This document shows, piece after piece, positions 48,613-60,534 of a DNA stretch of 64,000 nucleotides; positions within the stretch are counted from its first letter, which is position 1, and every line of letters starts with the position of its first letter. The position numbers and the translations under genes are program-made. The stretch comes from Halichoerus grypus (Eukaryota > Chordata > Mammalia > Carnivora > Phocidae). Below the pieces are notes generated by a model. The model saw nothing but the letters and a program-made list of their open reading frames with translations. It did not search any database and was not told where the DNA came from. The DNA is taken from contig NC_135715.1 of assembly GCF_964656455.1 (NCBI RefSeq), positions 78,277,414 to 78,341,413 of the forward strand. Direction: 5' to 3'.

Positions 48613-49592
48613 AAATGCCCTTTAAACTTATTAAACTCAACACCCAAAGAACAAATGAAACAAGAATGGAAAGAATAAAGCAAATGAACAAATAATCCAG
48701 TCAAGAAATGGGCGGAAGACATGAGCAGACATTTCTGCAAAGAAGGCATCCAAATGGCCAACAGACACATGAAAAAGTGCTCAACATCACTCAGCATCAG
48801 GGAAATCCAAATCAAAACCTCAATGAGATACCACCTCACACCAGTCAGAATGGCTAAACTTAACAAGTCAGGAAATGACAGGTGTTGGCGGGGATGTGGA
48901 GAAAGGGGAACCCCCTACACTGTTGGTGGGAATGCAAGCTGGTGCAGCCACTCTGGAAAACAGTATGGAGGTTCCTCAAAAAGTTGAAAATAGAGCTACC
49001 ATACGACCCAGCAATTGCACTCCTGGGTATTTACCCCAAAGATACAAATGTAGGGATCCAAAGGGGTATGTGCACCCCGATGTTTATAGCAGCAATGTCC
49101 ACAATAACCAAACTATGGAAAGAGCCAAGATGTCCATCGACAGATGAATGGGTAAAGAAGATGTGGTGTATATATATACAATGGAATATTATGCAGCCAT
49201 CAAAAAAAACCCCAAATCTTGCCATTTGCAATGACATGGATGGAACTAGAGGGTATTACGCTAAGCGAAATAAGTCAATCACAGAAAGACCGTTATATGA
49301 TCTCACTAATATGTGGAATTTGAGAAACAAGACAGAGGATCATAGGGGAAGGGAGGGAAAAATGAAACAAGATGAAACCAGAGAGGGAGACAAACCATAA
49401 GAGACTCTTAATCTCAGGAAACAAACTGAGGGTTGCTGGAGTGGTGGGGGGTGGGAGGAATGGGGTGGCTGGTTGATGGACATTGGGGAGGGATGTGCTA
49501 TGGTGAGTGCTGTGAATTGTGTAAGACTGATGAATCACAGACCTGTACCCCTGAAACAAATAATACATTATATGTTAATAAAAAAAAAAATC
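48613..49592 (+). mobile_element. 5'-truncated L1 (ORF2 C-terminus and 3'UTR)
   Basis: It matches the C-terminal end of the fuller L1 at 54.7-57.7 kb almost base for base. ORF2 is frame-broken. The Cys/His block CWRGCGERG is legible, followed by [20 protein letters not shown] in another frame. The 3'UTR ends CAAATAATACATTATATGTT plus poly(A). ATGCCCTTTA flanks it (about 48615 and 49614) as a short TSD. An extra segment of about 37 bases sits at 48654-48690. Confidence 0.9.
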
Positions 49593-49609
49593 CCCCCCAA
49601 GAAAAAGAA

Positions 49610-51450
49610 AAAAGATGCCCTTTATCCATTCTTTTAGGAAAGGTCAATTGGTGACAAATTCTCTTAGGTTTCCTTCATCTGAGAATGTGTTCCTTTCCCC
49701 TGAAAGATATTTTAGGTATATTTGTTTGGGGGATAATCCTATTTGGGTGTAGGATTCTAGATTGATACTTTCAGCACTTGAGAAATATTATGCCACTTCC
49801 ATCCAGCCTCCATGGTCTCTGATGAGAATCTGTTGTCATTCTAATTATTTTTCCTCTAGAGACAAGGTGTTGTCTTTCTCTGGCGGCTTTTAAGATGTTT
49901 TCTTTGATTGCTTTTCAGAAGTTTAATTATGCTGTATGCTGGCTTGGATTTCTTTAGGTTTACCCTGTTTGTGGTTCACTCAGATTCTTGACTATGTACG
50001 TTCACTTCTCTTGCCAAATTTGAGAAGTTTTCAGCCATTATTTTTCACTGAGTGCTTTTTCATCCCTGCCCTGTTTCTCCTCTCTGTCCAGTACTCCAAA
50101 GATGCAAGTATTACATCTTTTGTTATCCCTGAGGCTCTGCTCATCTCCTACCCACCACTTCCACCCGTTTTCTCTGTGCTGCTCAGGATGGGTAATTTCT
50201 ATTGTTCTTTTAGTTCACAGATTCCTTCCCCTGTCCCCTCTCTTCTGCTCTTGAGCCCACCCATGGAGCTTTGTATTTCGGTTATTGTATTTTGGGGTTC
50301 ACAAAATTCCATTTGATTCTTTTTTATATCTTCCACTTCTTTGCTGAAGCTTTCTATCTTCATTTTTTCAAGAGCACAGTTGCTCTTTGAAGCATTTATT
50401 ATGGTTTAAAATCTTAGGTAAGTCTAATATCTCAGCATTTTGTTGTCTATTGATTTCTTTTAAAGATCTTCCTGATTCTTGGTGTGATCCTCAGTTGAAA
50501 CTTGGACATTTTGCATTGCTTCTGAGACTTTGGATCTTCTGTTTTAGCTGGCTGACATTGGCATTGCTCCAGCAAGGGAAGAGGGACATACTGCCTCATT
50601 ATTGCCTGGTGCAGGTAGAAGTCCCCACTCAGCCTCTTTTGATACACAGGGACAGGGACGTTTCCTTAGTACTGCTGAGCAGGGATGAAGTACCTGCTGT
50701 CCAAGTTGTGTCAACTGACATCATGTGGGGGTGGCCTCATTACCACTGAGCAGTCCTGACTCTGCACGAGGCCTCCTCTGACACCACCCAAGTGACGGGG
50801 AGAGAGGGATGCCTCATTACTGTCAGGTATCGGATACCGAAGTCCAGGTTCCCCATATTTTCCACTTAGACTGCCAAGTTGGGAAAGGCATCGCCAGCCA
50901 ATCGGGATGAAAATCCCAGCTTCCTACTTGGAGTTCTCTAAAATCACCCCAGCAGAAATGTTGAAAAACCTCCTTTCAGCCCTGCAAGGGTAGAATTCTA
51001 GGCTCCCACTTGGCCTTTGCTGGCATGGCATTTTAGGATGAATGTGTGGTGCCACAGTTTTCTCTGTGGCAATTGGCTAGAGTAGAGCAGTTATGGTCTA
51101 AAAGCTGTCTTGCTACCCCTTTCTTCCTCCTCTAGCTAGAGAGAGCAGGCTTTTGTTGGGACTCTTTTTGTCTGTGCTTGTTGGCATTTCCAGGCTGATG
51201 GCTTCTAGCTCCAAGTCTGGAACACGGAGGCAGAAAGAAAACCCAGAGAACTCACTACTATGTCATTCCTTGGGTACTGATGTCCCTAGCTGCTCTGCTT
51301 CCTCCTCTCCACCTTTCAGTGCTTTTTGTTTTATATATAATGTCTAAGAGTTTTGGTTGTACTTAATGGGAAGAATAGGGAAAAGTACGTCTACTCCATC
51401 TGAAAGTGGAAGAGGATTTCAATTTCAGTTTCAGTGCTAACTAATTAAAA
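49610..51450 (-). mobile_element. Probable antisense old L1, 5' region
   Basis: Wording such as GGTGACAAATTCTCTTAGGT, TTTAAGATGTTTTCTTTGAT and GGCTTGGATTTCTTTAGGTT is typical of inverted old mammalian L1 5' regions. Assignment rests on memory of the repeat; boundaries are approximate. Confidence 0.45.
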
Positions 51451-51602
51451 CTCAAAATTCAAGTCCTCAGTCACACCAGCCTCATTTCACGTGCTCAGTA
51501 GCTACACATGATTAATGGCTACCACACTGGATAGCTCAGATCTGAGAGAATAGTTCTCTAGTTTTGCAGTAATTCTTGCACTGACAAACATCTTGCTGAA
51601 TT

Positions 51603-51786
51603 TTTTTTAAGATTTTATTTATTTATTTTAGAGACAGAGAGAGTGCAAGCAGGGGGAAGGGGAGAGGGAGAAGGAGAAGGAGAGAATCTCAAGCAGACTC
51701 CACACTGAGCGCAGAGCCTGATGTGGGGCTCGATCTCATGACCCTGAGATCAAGACCTGAGCCTGACTGAGCCACCCAGGCCCCCC
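51603..51786 (-). mobile_element. Can-SINE
   Basis: TTTTTTAAGATTTTATTTAT, inverted body containing an AGAAGGAG repeat, GAGCCACCCAGGCCCCCC. CTTGCTGAATTTT at both ends. Confidence 0.92.
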
Positions 51787-53238
51787 CTTGCTGAATTTTA
51801 AGATAAGTATAAGCTAGCCCTCATCTCTTATACATCATTTATGCTTGGGCAATGGAGAGACCACACTATTCTTCAAGAAGCAGAGTCAACTGAAGATCTA
51901 CAGTTCCTCCAAAACTGCCTTTGGTCTAGCAGCATCATTGACTATTCCTGCTTCACTGCTCTGACTACATGGTATTTCCTAAAATCACCAGTTTCCTTTT
52001 CTTTAGGCTGGTGACTAATGTCTCCAAAAGAACTAATGTTTCCAAAAGCTTATAGCAGTAAGATAAGAATAGAAGACATGCAGTGTGTCTACCACAGCAA
52101 CCTCTCACCTGTCTTGCCAGACGTCGCCAGTCAATCAACAAACACCTTCCAGCTGAACCCAAACTTGGCTTTAGAATCCAACTGTGTTTGGAGTAGGTCT
52201 TATCGATTGATCAAACTAGGCATTGAGATAATACCTGGTTGCCACTCTTAGCATAATAATGCCAACCTCTTAACTTCCCCTCTTTCTCCTTTGACCCTAT
52301 TACCTCTTACCTCCTGTGAAAGCTTCAACTCTCATTTATTCCTTTCCACTGGCCTCTAACTCCTACACCAATATGAACAAAGGTGTCCACATTTTCCCTG
52401 CCCATAAAAATGAACCGGCCTCCGGTAATGCCTCTGTCCCTTATGTTTTTAAATTCTTGAAGCAGGACCTTATAAGAGAAAGAGTCCTGAGCAGGGAATC
52501 CGGGGCCTTGATTCTAAGCCCAGCTTTGTATAACTTAGGGTAAGTTAGAACTTCTGTCAGATTTGTTAGTTACACGGGTCAGAGAGAGTCTGGCTTTTAA
52601 GTTACTCTTAAGAATTAGTGACTTCTGAGAGTTGTCTCAGAGGCTGCTAGGGTAAGAGGGCCCTGCCCTCTGCTTCTCTCACATGCTAGCTGTGCTTTCG
52701 TTTTGCATAAGATTTCCCAAAAAAGCATTCTAACCAAAACAAGTTTTAAGACCACTGGTTTACATGATTGGTAAAGTCTTTTCTTTGTTATTTAAAGCTA
52801 ATTTTAAATTTTATAAACATTATAAATGTATATAGTTTTGAAAGTTATATTACCAAAAAAAGAAGTCTCTGTCCATCTCTTGCCATTTCCTGCTCCCCAA
52901 ACACAACCAACTTTCATGTCTTTCTACATTATTTCTTCTAGTATTTCCATCGTTAGTAATAAGCTTCTAATGATATTTCTTGACTTACTTATTTCAAATA
53001 TTTTGTATCAATAGCATATTATGGTCATTCTCTTACAGTCCCCTTCCCGACCTCTGTTTCCAAATAGAGTTCTACCACAATTTCTTGTTAAATCAATTGT
53101 CACTATAAATATTACTGAGACTATGCTAAGTACTCTTTGAGCCAAATACTATATTGTGATTATGTTTCTCTTTTTATATAATTTTTTTCCTCTTAGACTT
53201 ACTAACTGCCTCACTTTTTCATTTGCATTGTTTTCTTT
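51787..53238. other. Intergenic, unassigned
   Basis: No gene or clear repeat seen. The short open frames (for example 52018-52251) have no coding signature I recognise. Confidence 0.35.
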
Positions 53239-53438
53239 TTTTTTTTTTTTTTTTAAAGATTTATTTATTTATTTGAGAGAGCGAGAATGAGAGAGAGTAC
53301 ATGAGAGTGGGGAGGGTCAGAGGGAGAAGCAGGCTCCTCGCTGAGCAGGGAGCCTGATGTGGGACTCGATCCCGGGACTCAAGGATCATGACCTGAGCCG
53401 AAGGCAGTTGCTTAACCAACTGAGCCACCCAGGCGCCC
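53239..53438 (-). mobile_element. Can-SINE
   Basis: Long poly(T), TTTAAAGATTTATTTATTTA, inverted body, GAGCCACCCAGGCGCCC. TGCATTGTTTTCTTT duplicated. Confidence 0.93.
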
Positions 53439-53474
53439 TGCATTGTTTTCTTTGAGCCTACAGGTGTTTTTGTC

Positions 53475-53544
53475 TGTCCATCCATCCTTTCCTCCTCCCT
53501 CCCTCGTTCCCTTCCTTCTTCCCGTCCTTCCCTCCTTCCCTTCC
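53475..53544. repeat. Pyrimidine-rich (CCTT)n-like tract
   Basis: TCCATCCATCC followed by imperfect CCTCCCTCC / CTTCC repeats, an almost pure pyrimidine strand. Confidence 0.85.
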
Positions 53545-54271
53545 AATTGCTGCAGTGGATCTGTCAAATGCCAGACTGTTTTCCAGGAGCAAAAATGCTT
53601 TGTCCACCTCCTCCCAGTCTGGACTGGCCGCCCTCCAAACCTGACAAACAGCTCATCATGGGAATTCTCTGTCACTTTCCTGTGTTGGATCCCATTTTTG
53701 CCGAAAGCTGTATCTTCCTTTTTCTTGATTTGTACCTAGAAACAATTTGGAGTCCTTGTTTGTCTGAAAATGTCCCTTTTCTACTTGATTGAAAATATGG
53801 GTAGGCATAAAATTCTAGGATGAGAATTCACATGCATTTGGAAGACATTAGTCCTTTGTTTCCCTGCTTCTAGTATTACTGTCAGAAGTCTAACGCTGTT
53901 CCCATTCTCAGTCCTGTATGAGTGGCCTTTTTTTTTTTCTTTCTCTCTAAGCATTTAGGATCATCTCTACATGCCCAGTGTTCTACATTTCATGATTATG
54001 TTCCTTGATATACATTGTTTTTCATGTATTATCCTGAACACATTGTAGCTTTCAACCTAGAGGCTTGTGGCCTTCAGTTCTGGGAAATTTTCTTGCATTA
54101 CTTTGACCTTTTATTCTCTCTGTTCTGTAACTCCTATATGTTGGATCTCCTCAATTGCTCCTCCAATTTTCTTAAGTTTATATTCTTAAGTTATATACTA
54201 TGATCCATGTCTTTTTTATTCCACTTTCTGGAAGATTTCATTGACTCTTAGGGGGCTAGCAAGCAGTATCT
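53545..54271. other. Intergenic, probably decayed antisense LINE
   Basis: Phrases such as GGGTAGGCATAAAATTCTAG and TACTGTCAGAAGTCTAACGC resemble the inverted L1 5' region seen at 49.6-51.4 kb, but are too decayed for a firm call. Confidence 0.35.
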
Positions 54272-54364
54272 TTTTTTTTTAAGATATTATTTATGTATTT
54301 GTCAGAGAGAGAGAGAGAGAGCATAAGCAGGGGGACCAGCAGGAGGAGGGAGAGGGAGGCTCCC
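54272..54364 (-). mobile_element. Can-SINE, 5'-truncated
   Basis: Only the tail and CT-rich body (inverted) are present; the tRNA-like head is absent. AAGCAGTATCTTT / AAGCAATATCTTT flanks show that it inserted in this truncated form. Confidence 0.85.
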
Positions 54365-54612
54365 CAAGCAATATCTTTAATTCCCAAGAGCCCATTCTTA
54401 TTCTGTAACCAATCTCTTCTTGTTTTGTCTTCAGTATTTGTGTTTATTAGCCGTCTTATTATTTTGAGGTTATTCTGTTTTTTTTCCAAATTGTCTCTGG
54501 GTGCATTTTGCTATCACTCTTGCTACTTGTTTCTTTTTTTCTTCTTTCTCTTTCATGTTGGAAGCTTTCCTCAAATTTGACCATCTTTTTTTTTTTTTTT
54601 TAAGTAGCTTTA

Positions 54613-54722
54613 GGGGCGCCTGGCTTCCTCAGTTGGTGGAGCATGAGACTCTTGATCACAGGGCTGTGAGTTCAAACCCCAAGTTGGATATAGAGATTAC
54701 TTAAAAGTAAAATCTTTTTTTA
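54613..54722 (+). mobile_element. Short Can-SINE variant
   Basis: Head GGGGCGCCTGGCTTCCTCAG, short body ending GAGATTACTTAAAAGTAAAA. Flanks TTTAAGTAGCTTTA and TTTAAAGTAGATTTA. It adjoins the L1 insertion site. Confidence 0.85.
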
Positions 54723-54733
54723 AAGTAGATTTA

Positions 54734-57239
54734 ATGAAACTGAACCAGGAAGAAATAGAAAACCTGAACAGACCTATAACCACTAAGGAAATAGAAGCAG
54801 TCATCAAAAATCTCCCAAAACACAAAAGCCCAGGGCCAGATGGCTTCCCAGGGGAATTCTACCAAACATTTCAAGAAGAATTAATACCTATCCTTCTGAA
54901 ACTGTTCCAAAAAATAGAAATGGAAGGAAAACTTCCAAACTCATTTTATGAGGCCAGCATTACCTTGATCCCAAAACCAGACAAAGACCCCATCAAAAAG
55001 GAGAATTACAGACCAATATCCCTGATGAACATGGATGCAAAAATTCTCACCAAAATACTAGCCAATAGGATCCAACAGTACATTAAAAGGATTATTCACC
55101 ACGACCAAGTCGGATTTATCCCTGGGCTGCAAGGTTGGTTCAACATCCGCAAATCAATCAACGTGATACAATACATTAACAAAAGAAAGAACAAGAATCA
55201 TATGATCCTCTCAATAGATGCAGAAAAAGCATTTGACAAAGTACAGCATCCTTTCTTGATCAAAACTCTTCAGAGTATAGGGATAGAGGGTACATACCTC
55301 AATATCATAAAAGCCATCTATGAAAAACCTACAGCGAATATCATTCTCAATGGGGAAAAACTGAGAGCTTTCCCCCTAAGGTCAGGAACGCGGCAGGGAT
55401 GTCCACTATCACCACTGCTATTCAACATAGTATTGGAAGTCCTAGCCACAGCAATCAGACAACAAAAAAGAAATCAAAGGCATCCAAATTGGCAAAGAAG
55501 AAGTCAAACTCTCACTCTTTGCAGATGATATGATACTTTATGTGGAAAATCCCAAAGACTCCACCCCAAAACTGCTAGAACTCATACAGGAATTCAGTAA
55601 AGTGGCAGGATATAAAATCAATGCACAGAAGTCAGTGGCATTCCTATACACCAACAACAAGTCAGAAGAAAGAGAAATTAAGGAGTCGATCCCATTTACA
55701 ACTGCACCCAAAACCATAAGATACCTAGGAATAAATCTAACCAAAGAGGCAAAGGATCTGTACTCAGAAAACTATAAAATACTCATGAAAGAAATTGAGG
55801 AAGACACAAAGAAATGGAAAAACGTTCCATGCTCATGGATTGGAAGAACAAATATTGTGAAGATGTCAATCCTACCTAGAGCAATCTACACATTCAATGC
55901 AATCCCCATCAAAATACCATCCACTTTCTTCAAAGAAATGGAACAAATAATCCTAAAATTTGTATGGAACCAGAAAAGACCCCGCGTAGCCAGAGGAATG
56001 TTGAAAAAGAAAAGCAAAGCTGGCGGCATCACAATTCCGGACTTCCAGCTCTACTACAAAGCTGTCATCATCAAGACAGTATGGTACTGGCACAAAAACA
56101 GACACATAGATCAATGGAACAGAATAGAGAGCCCAGAAATGGACCCTCAACTCTATGGTCAACTAATCTTTGACAAAGCAGGAAAGAATGTCCAATGGAA
56201 AAAAGACAGTCTCTTCAACAAATGGTGTTGGGAAAATTGGACAGCCACATGCAGAAGAATGAAACTGGACCATTTCCTTACACCACACACAAAAATAGAC
56301 TCCAAATGGTTGAAAGACCTCAATGTGAGACAGGAGTCCATCAACATCCTAGAGGAGAACACAGGCAGCAACCTCTTCGACCTCAGCCGCAGCAACTTCT
56401 TCCTAGAAACATCGCCAAAGGCAAGGGAAGCAAGGGCAAAAATGAACTATTGGGACTTCATCAAGATAAAAAGCTTTTGCAAAGCAAAGGAAACAGTCAA
56501 CAAAACCAAAAGACAACTGACAGAATGGGAGAATATATTTGCAAATGACATATCAGATAAAGGGCTAGTATCCAAAATCTATAAAGAACTCATCAAACTC
56601 AACACCAAAAGAACAAAGAATCCAATCAAGAAATGGGCAGAAGACATGAACAGACATTTTTCCAAAGAAGACATCCAAACGGCCAACAGACACATGAAAA
56701 AGTGTTCAATATCGCTGGGCACCAGGGAAATCCAAATCAAAACCTCAATGAGATACCACCTCACACCAGTCAGAATGGCTAAAATTAACAAGTCAGGAAA
56801 TGACAGATGTTGGCGGGGATGTGGAGAAAGGGGAACCCTCCTACACTGTTGGTGGGAATGCAAGCTGGTGCAGCCACTCTGGAAAACAGTATGGAGGTTC
56901 CTCAAAAAGTTGAAAATAGAGCTACCATATGATCCAGCAATTGCACTCCTGGGTATTTACCCCAAAGATACAAAAGTAGGGACCCGAAAGGGTACGTGCA
57001 CCCCGATGTTTATAGCAGCAATGTCCACAATAGCCAAACTGTGGAAAGAGCCAAGATGTCCATCAACAGATGAATGGATAAAGAAGAGGTGGTATATATA
57101 TACAATGGAATATTATGCAGCCATCAAAAGGAATGAGATCTTGCCATTTGCAACGACATGGATGGAACTGGAGGGTATTATGCTGAGCGAAATAAGTCAA
57201 ACAGAGAAAGACATGTATCATATGACCTCACTGATATGA
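54734..57239 (+). pseudogene. L1 ORF2 (reverse transcriptase and C-terminal domain), one frameshift
   Basis: ORF2p copies the L1 RNA into target DNA; here the endonuclease domain is missing. RT motifs are clear: [17 protein letters not shown], the [19 protein letters not shown] region, [45 protein letters not shown], and the catalytic FADD (55518-55529). The C-terminal zinc-knuckle-like CX3CX7HX4C ([18 protein letters not shown]) is intact, and the frame ends at TGA 57237-57239. The frame changes at the A-run 55464-55469, which has one A too many; no other break is seen in 834 codons. The copy cannot make a complete ORF2p because the 5' part is absent. Confidence 0.93.
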
Positions 57240-57712
57240 GGAATTCTTAATCTCAGGAAACAAACGGAGGGATGCTGGAGTGGGGGGTGGGGTGGGAGGG
57301 ATGGGGTGACTGGGTGATGGACACTGGGGAGGGTATGTGTTCTGGTAAGCGCTGTGAATTGTGCAAGACTGTTGAATCTCAGATCTGTACCTCTGAAACA
57401 AATAATGCAATATATGTTAAGAAAGAAAAAAAGAAGAAGAAGAATGTAGCAGGAGGGGAAGAATGAAGGGGGGGAAATCGGAGGGGGAGAAGAACCATGA
57501 GAGACGATGGACTCTGAAAAACAAACTGAGGGTTCTAGAGGGGAGGGGGGTGGGAGGATGGGTTAGCCTGGTGATGGGTATTGAGGAGGGCACGTTCTGC
57601 ATGGAGCACTGGGTGTTGTGCACAAACAATGAATCATGGAACACTATATCTAAAACTAATGATGTAATGTATGGGGATTAACATAACAATAAAAAATTTA
57701 AAAAAAAAATAA
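54738..57712 (+). mobile_element. Young 5'-truncated L1 with TSD
   Basis: A LINE-1 copy truncated after the endonuclease region. It retains reverse transcriptase, C-terminal domain, 3'UTR and an A-rich tail. The target duplication TAAAGTAGATTTAATGAAAC occurs at 54720-54739 and again from 57712. ORF2 has one frameshift. The 3' end is double: a first 3'UTR ends near 57420 and a second L1 3' module follows to 57712. It interrupts an older antisense L1 whose 3' end resumes after the right duplication. Confidence 0.93.
57420..57712 (+). repeat. Second L1 3'-end module
   Basis: After the first 3'UTR and a (GAA)n stretch comes a second L1-type 3' end: GAACCATGAGAGACGATGGA, TTAGCCTGGTGATGGGTATT, GGAGCACTGGGTGTTGTGCA, ACATAACAATAAAAAATTT, then A-rich. 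It is inside the target duplication of the L1 above, so it moved with it or arrived by a second event at the tail. Confidence 0.8.
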
Positions 57713-57734
57713 AGTAGATTTAATGAAACATAAT

Positions 57735-59290
57735 TCACACAAATTCATAAAATTCACCCATTTAAAGTGTAAAATTAAACAGTTTTTAGGATATTATTTT
57801 TTTAAAGATTTTATTTATTTATTTGATAAAGAATGAGCAAGAGAGAGAGAGAGAGCACGAGCAGGGGGAGAGGGAGAAGCAGACTCCCCACTGAGCAGGG
57901 AGCCCGATTTGGGGCTTGATCCCAGGACCCCGGGATCATGACCTGAGCTGAAGACAGACACTTAACCGACTGAGCCACCCACGTACCCCCAAACATCACC
58001 ACAATTTTAGAACATTTTAATTTTCACCCCAAGACAAACTCTGTTCCCTTTGGTGATCACTTCCATTTTTTTAATCCCCTCCCAGTTGCCCACCTGAGGC
58101 AATCACTAATCTCGTTCTTATCTCTATGGGTTTGCCTCTTCTGGACATTTCATATAGTCATACAATATACAGCTTTTGGTGATTGGCTTCTTTTACTTAG
58201 CATAATGTTTTAAAGGTTCATCCATGTTGTAGCATGTGTCAGTATATCATTCCTTTTTATTGTCAAGTAATTTTGTGTAGATTTACCCCATTTTACTTAT
58301 CCTGTTTATCCATCAGTTGATGAACATTTGCGTTATTTCTACTTTGGGGCTATTATGAATAATACTGCTATAAGCATTCATGAACAAGTTTTTGTTTGGA
58401 CGCATGATTTCATTTCTCTTGGGTATATGCCCAGTAGTGGACTTGCTGGTTCAAATGATAACTCTATATTTAACCTCTGGAGGAACTGCCAGACTGTTTT
58501 CCAAAGCAACTGCATCATTTTTGCATTCCCACCAACAATATATGAGGGCCCCAATTTCTCTACATCCTCATCAATGCTTGTTACTATCCATCTTTTTTAT
58601 TATAACCATCCTAGTAGGTGTGAAGTGGTATCATTGTGGTTTTAATTTACATTTCCCTAAGAACTAATAATGTTAGCCTCTTTTCATGTGGTTATTGGCC
58701 ATCTTTATATCTTCTTTGGAGAAATGTCTCTTCAAATATTTTGCCCATGTTAAAATTGGATTATTTATTTTTTTATTATTGAGTTGTAAGAGTTGTTTAT
58801 ATATTCTAGATACAAGTGCCTTATCAAAAATATGGTTTGCAAATATCTTCCATTCTTGGGAGTGTGTCGTCTTTTCACTTTTTTAAAGGTATTCTTTGAT
58901 GCCCCTACATGTTTTAACTTTGATGAAGTCCAATTTATTTATCATTTTGTTGTTTTTCCTTTTGGTGTCATATCTAAGAAGGCTTTGCCTGACCCAAAGT
59001 CATGAAAATTTACTCCTATATTTTCTTTAAAAAATTTTAAATTTAGCCCTCACACTTAGCTCTATAATTTATTTTTAGTTTATCTTTGTGTGTGGCAAGA
59101 TGAAGGGGTATGATTTCATTAGTGTGCTTGTGAATATGGACAATTTGTTGAAAAGACTAACTATTCTTTTCCCATTGGATTGTGTCTTGCCAAAAATTAA
59201 CTGACCATAAATTTAAAGATTTATTTCTGGACTCTCCGTTATATTTAATTGAACTATGCATCTATCCTTTTGCTAGCCATTCTCGTTTAA
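57735..59290 (-). mobile_element. Antisense old L1 3' half
   Basis: Inverted L1 wording: AAATTCACCCATTTAAAGTG, GTATATGCCCAGTAGTGG, TTCCCACCAACAATATATGA, TTTAACTTTGATGAAGTCCA. One Can-SINE is nested at its left part. Heavily decayed; no frame. Confidence 0.8.
57796..57990 (-). mobile_element. Can-SINE nested in antisense L1
   Basis: TTTTTTTAAAGATTTTATTT, GAGAGAGAGAGAGCACGAGC, GAGCCACCCACGTACCCCC. Confidence 0.9.
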
Positions 59291-59890
59291 AGTATCAAGC
59301 ACTGGCAGCCGACTAGGAGCTCCACTTGGGGGGTGGGGGGTATTTTATTTCTGACTCTGAAGTCTTTCTGTATTTGCAGGAAGGCTGCACTTCCGGCTGG
59401 CGGTTATACACCCAAATGCAGGCATTCTGTGGACTTGGGACCCAGCAGAGATGGGCTCATAACGTGTGCCTCTTTCTTTCTCTACCTTGAGATCTCTGCC
59501 TCTGTTGCTTATACATTGGCCATGTTCTCCCTCCTGGGTCAGGACTCTTTTGCAGTATGAGAAAGCCTACTTACTGCTTGAAGTCTACCTAAAAATGGTT
59601 CCCCATTACTCAGCATCTGGCACTGCCAGGATATTTATGCTTCGTAAATAAACCATTTGACCCTTTTTACTCAGTACCTATTCCTTTGCTTTCAGTTTGC
59701 ACCAAGAGCACTAATTATTTCCTCAGGACCAAAAGAAACCAGCTTCTTCTTAGTGTTCTTCACCAACCATAGGCTTCAACACACTTCTCTATTTCAATGT
59801 ATTATATTGATTTAGACATCTAAGATGTCTGGATGTATCTACATTTTCTCTCTCCCCCAACACCGCTAAAATGACAGGAAAGAGATTTTT
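59291..59890. other. Unassigned insert between two antisense L1 parts
   Basis: G-rich start (GGGGGGTGGGGGG near 59328), then unique-looking sequence. TTCGTAAATAAACC near 59642 could be a poly(A) signal of an old LTR, but no family can be named. Confidence 0.25.
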
Positions 59891-60534
59891 TTAATTAATA
59901 GGTTTATTTTTTAGAGCAGCTTTAGGTTCACAGCAAAATGGAATGGAAAGTACAGAGGTTTCCCATATACCCCTCCTCTACACATGTATAGCCTCCCACA
60001 TTATCAACATCCGCCACCAGAGTCCATTTGTTACAATCGATGAATCCACACTGACACATCAGTATCATTCAAAGTCCATAGTTTACATTAAGATTCGACT
60101 TGGTGTTGTACATTCTATGGGTTTTGACAAAGGTATTATGACAAGTATCCACTATTGTAGTATATAGAGTAGTTTCATGCCCTAAGAATCCTTCACCTCA
60201 CCGATTCATCCTCCCTCCCCACAACCTCTGGCAACCACTGATTTTTTTTTTTTTTACTGTCTCCACAGTTTTGTCTTTTCCAGAATGTCATGTAGTTGGA
60301 ATCATACACTATGCAGTCTTTCAAGATTAGCTTCTTTCCCTTACCAGTATGCATTTAAGTTTCCTCCAGGGCTTTTCATGGCTCATTCCTTTTTGGCGCT
60401 GAATAATATTCCATCGTCTGAATGTACCATAGTTTATCTATTCACCTACTGAAGGACATTTTGGGTTGCCTCCAAGTGTGGGCAATTATGAATAAAACTT
60501 TTAAACACCCATGTGCAGATTCTTGTGTGGACAT

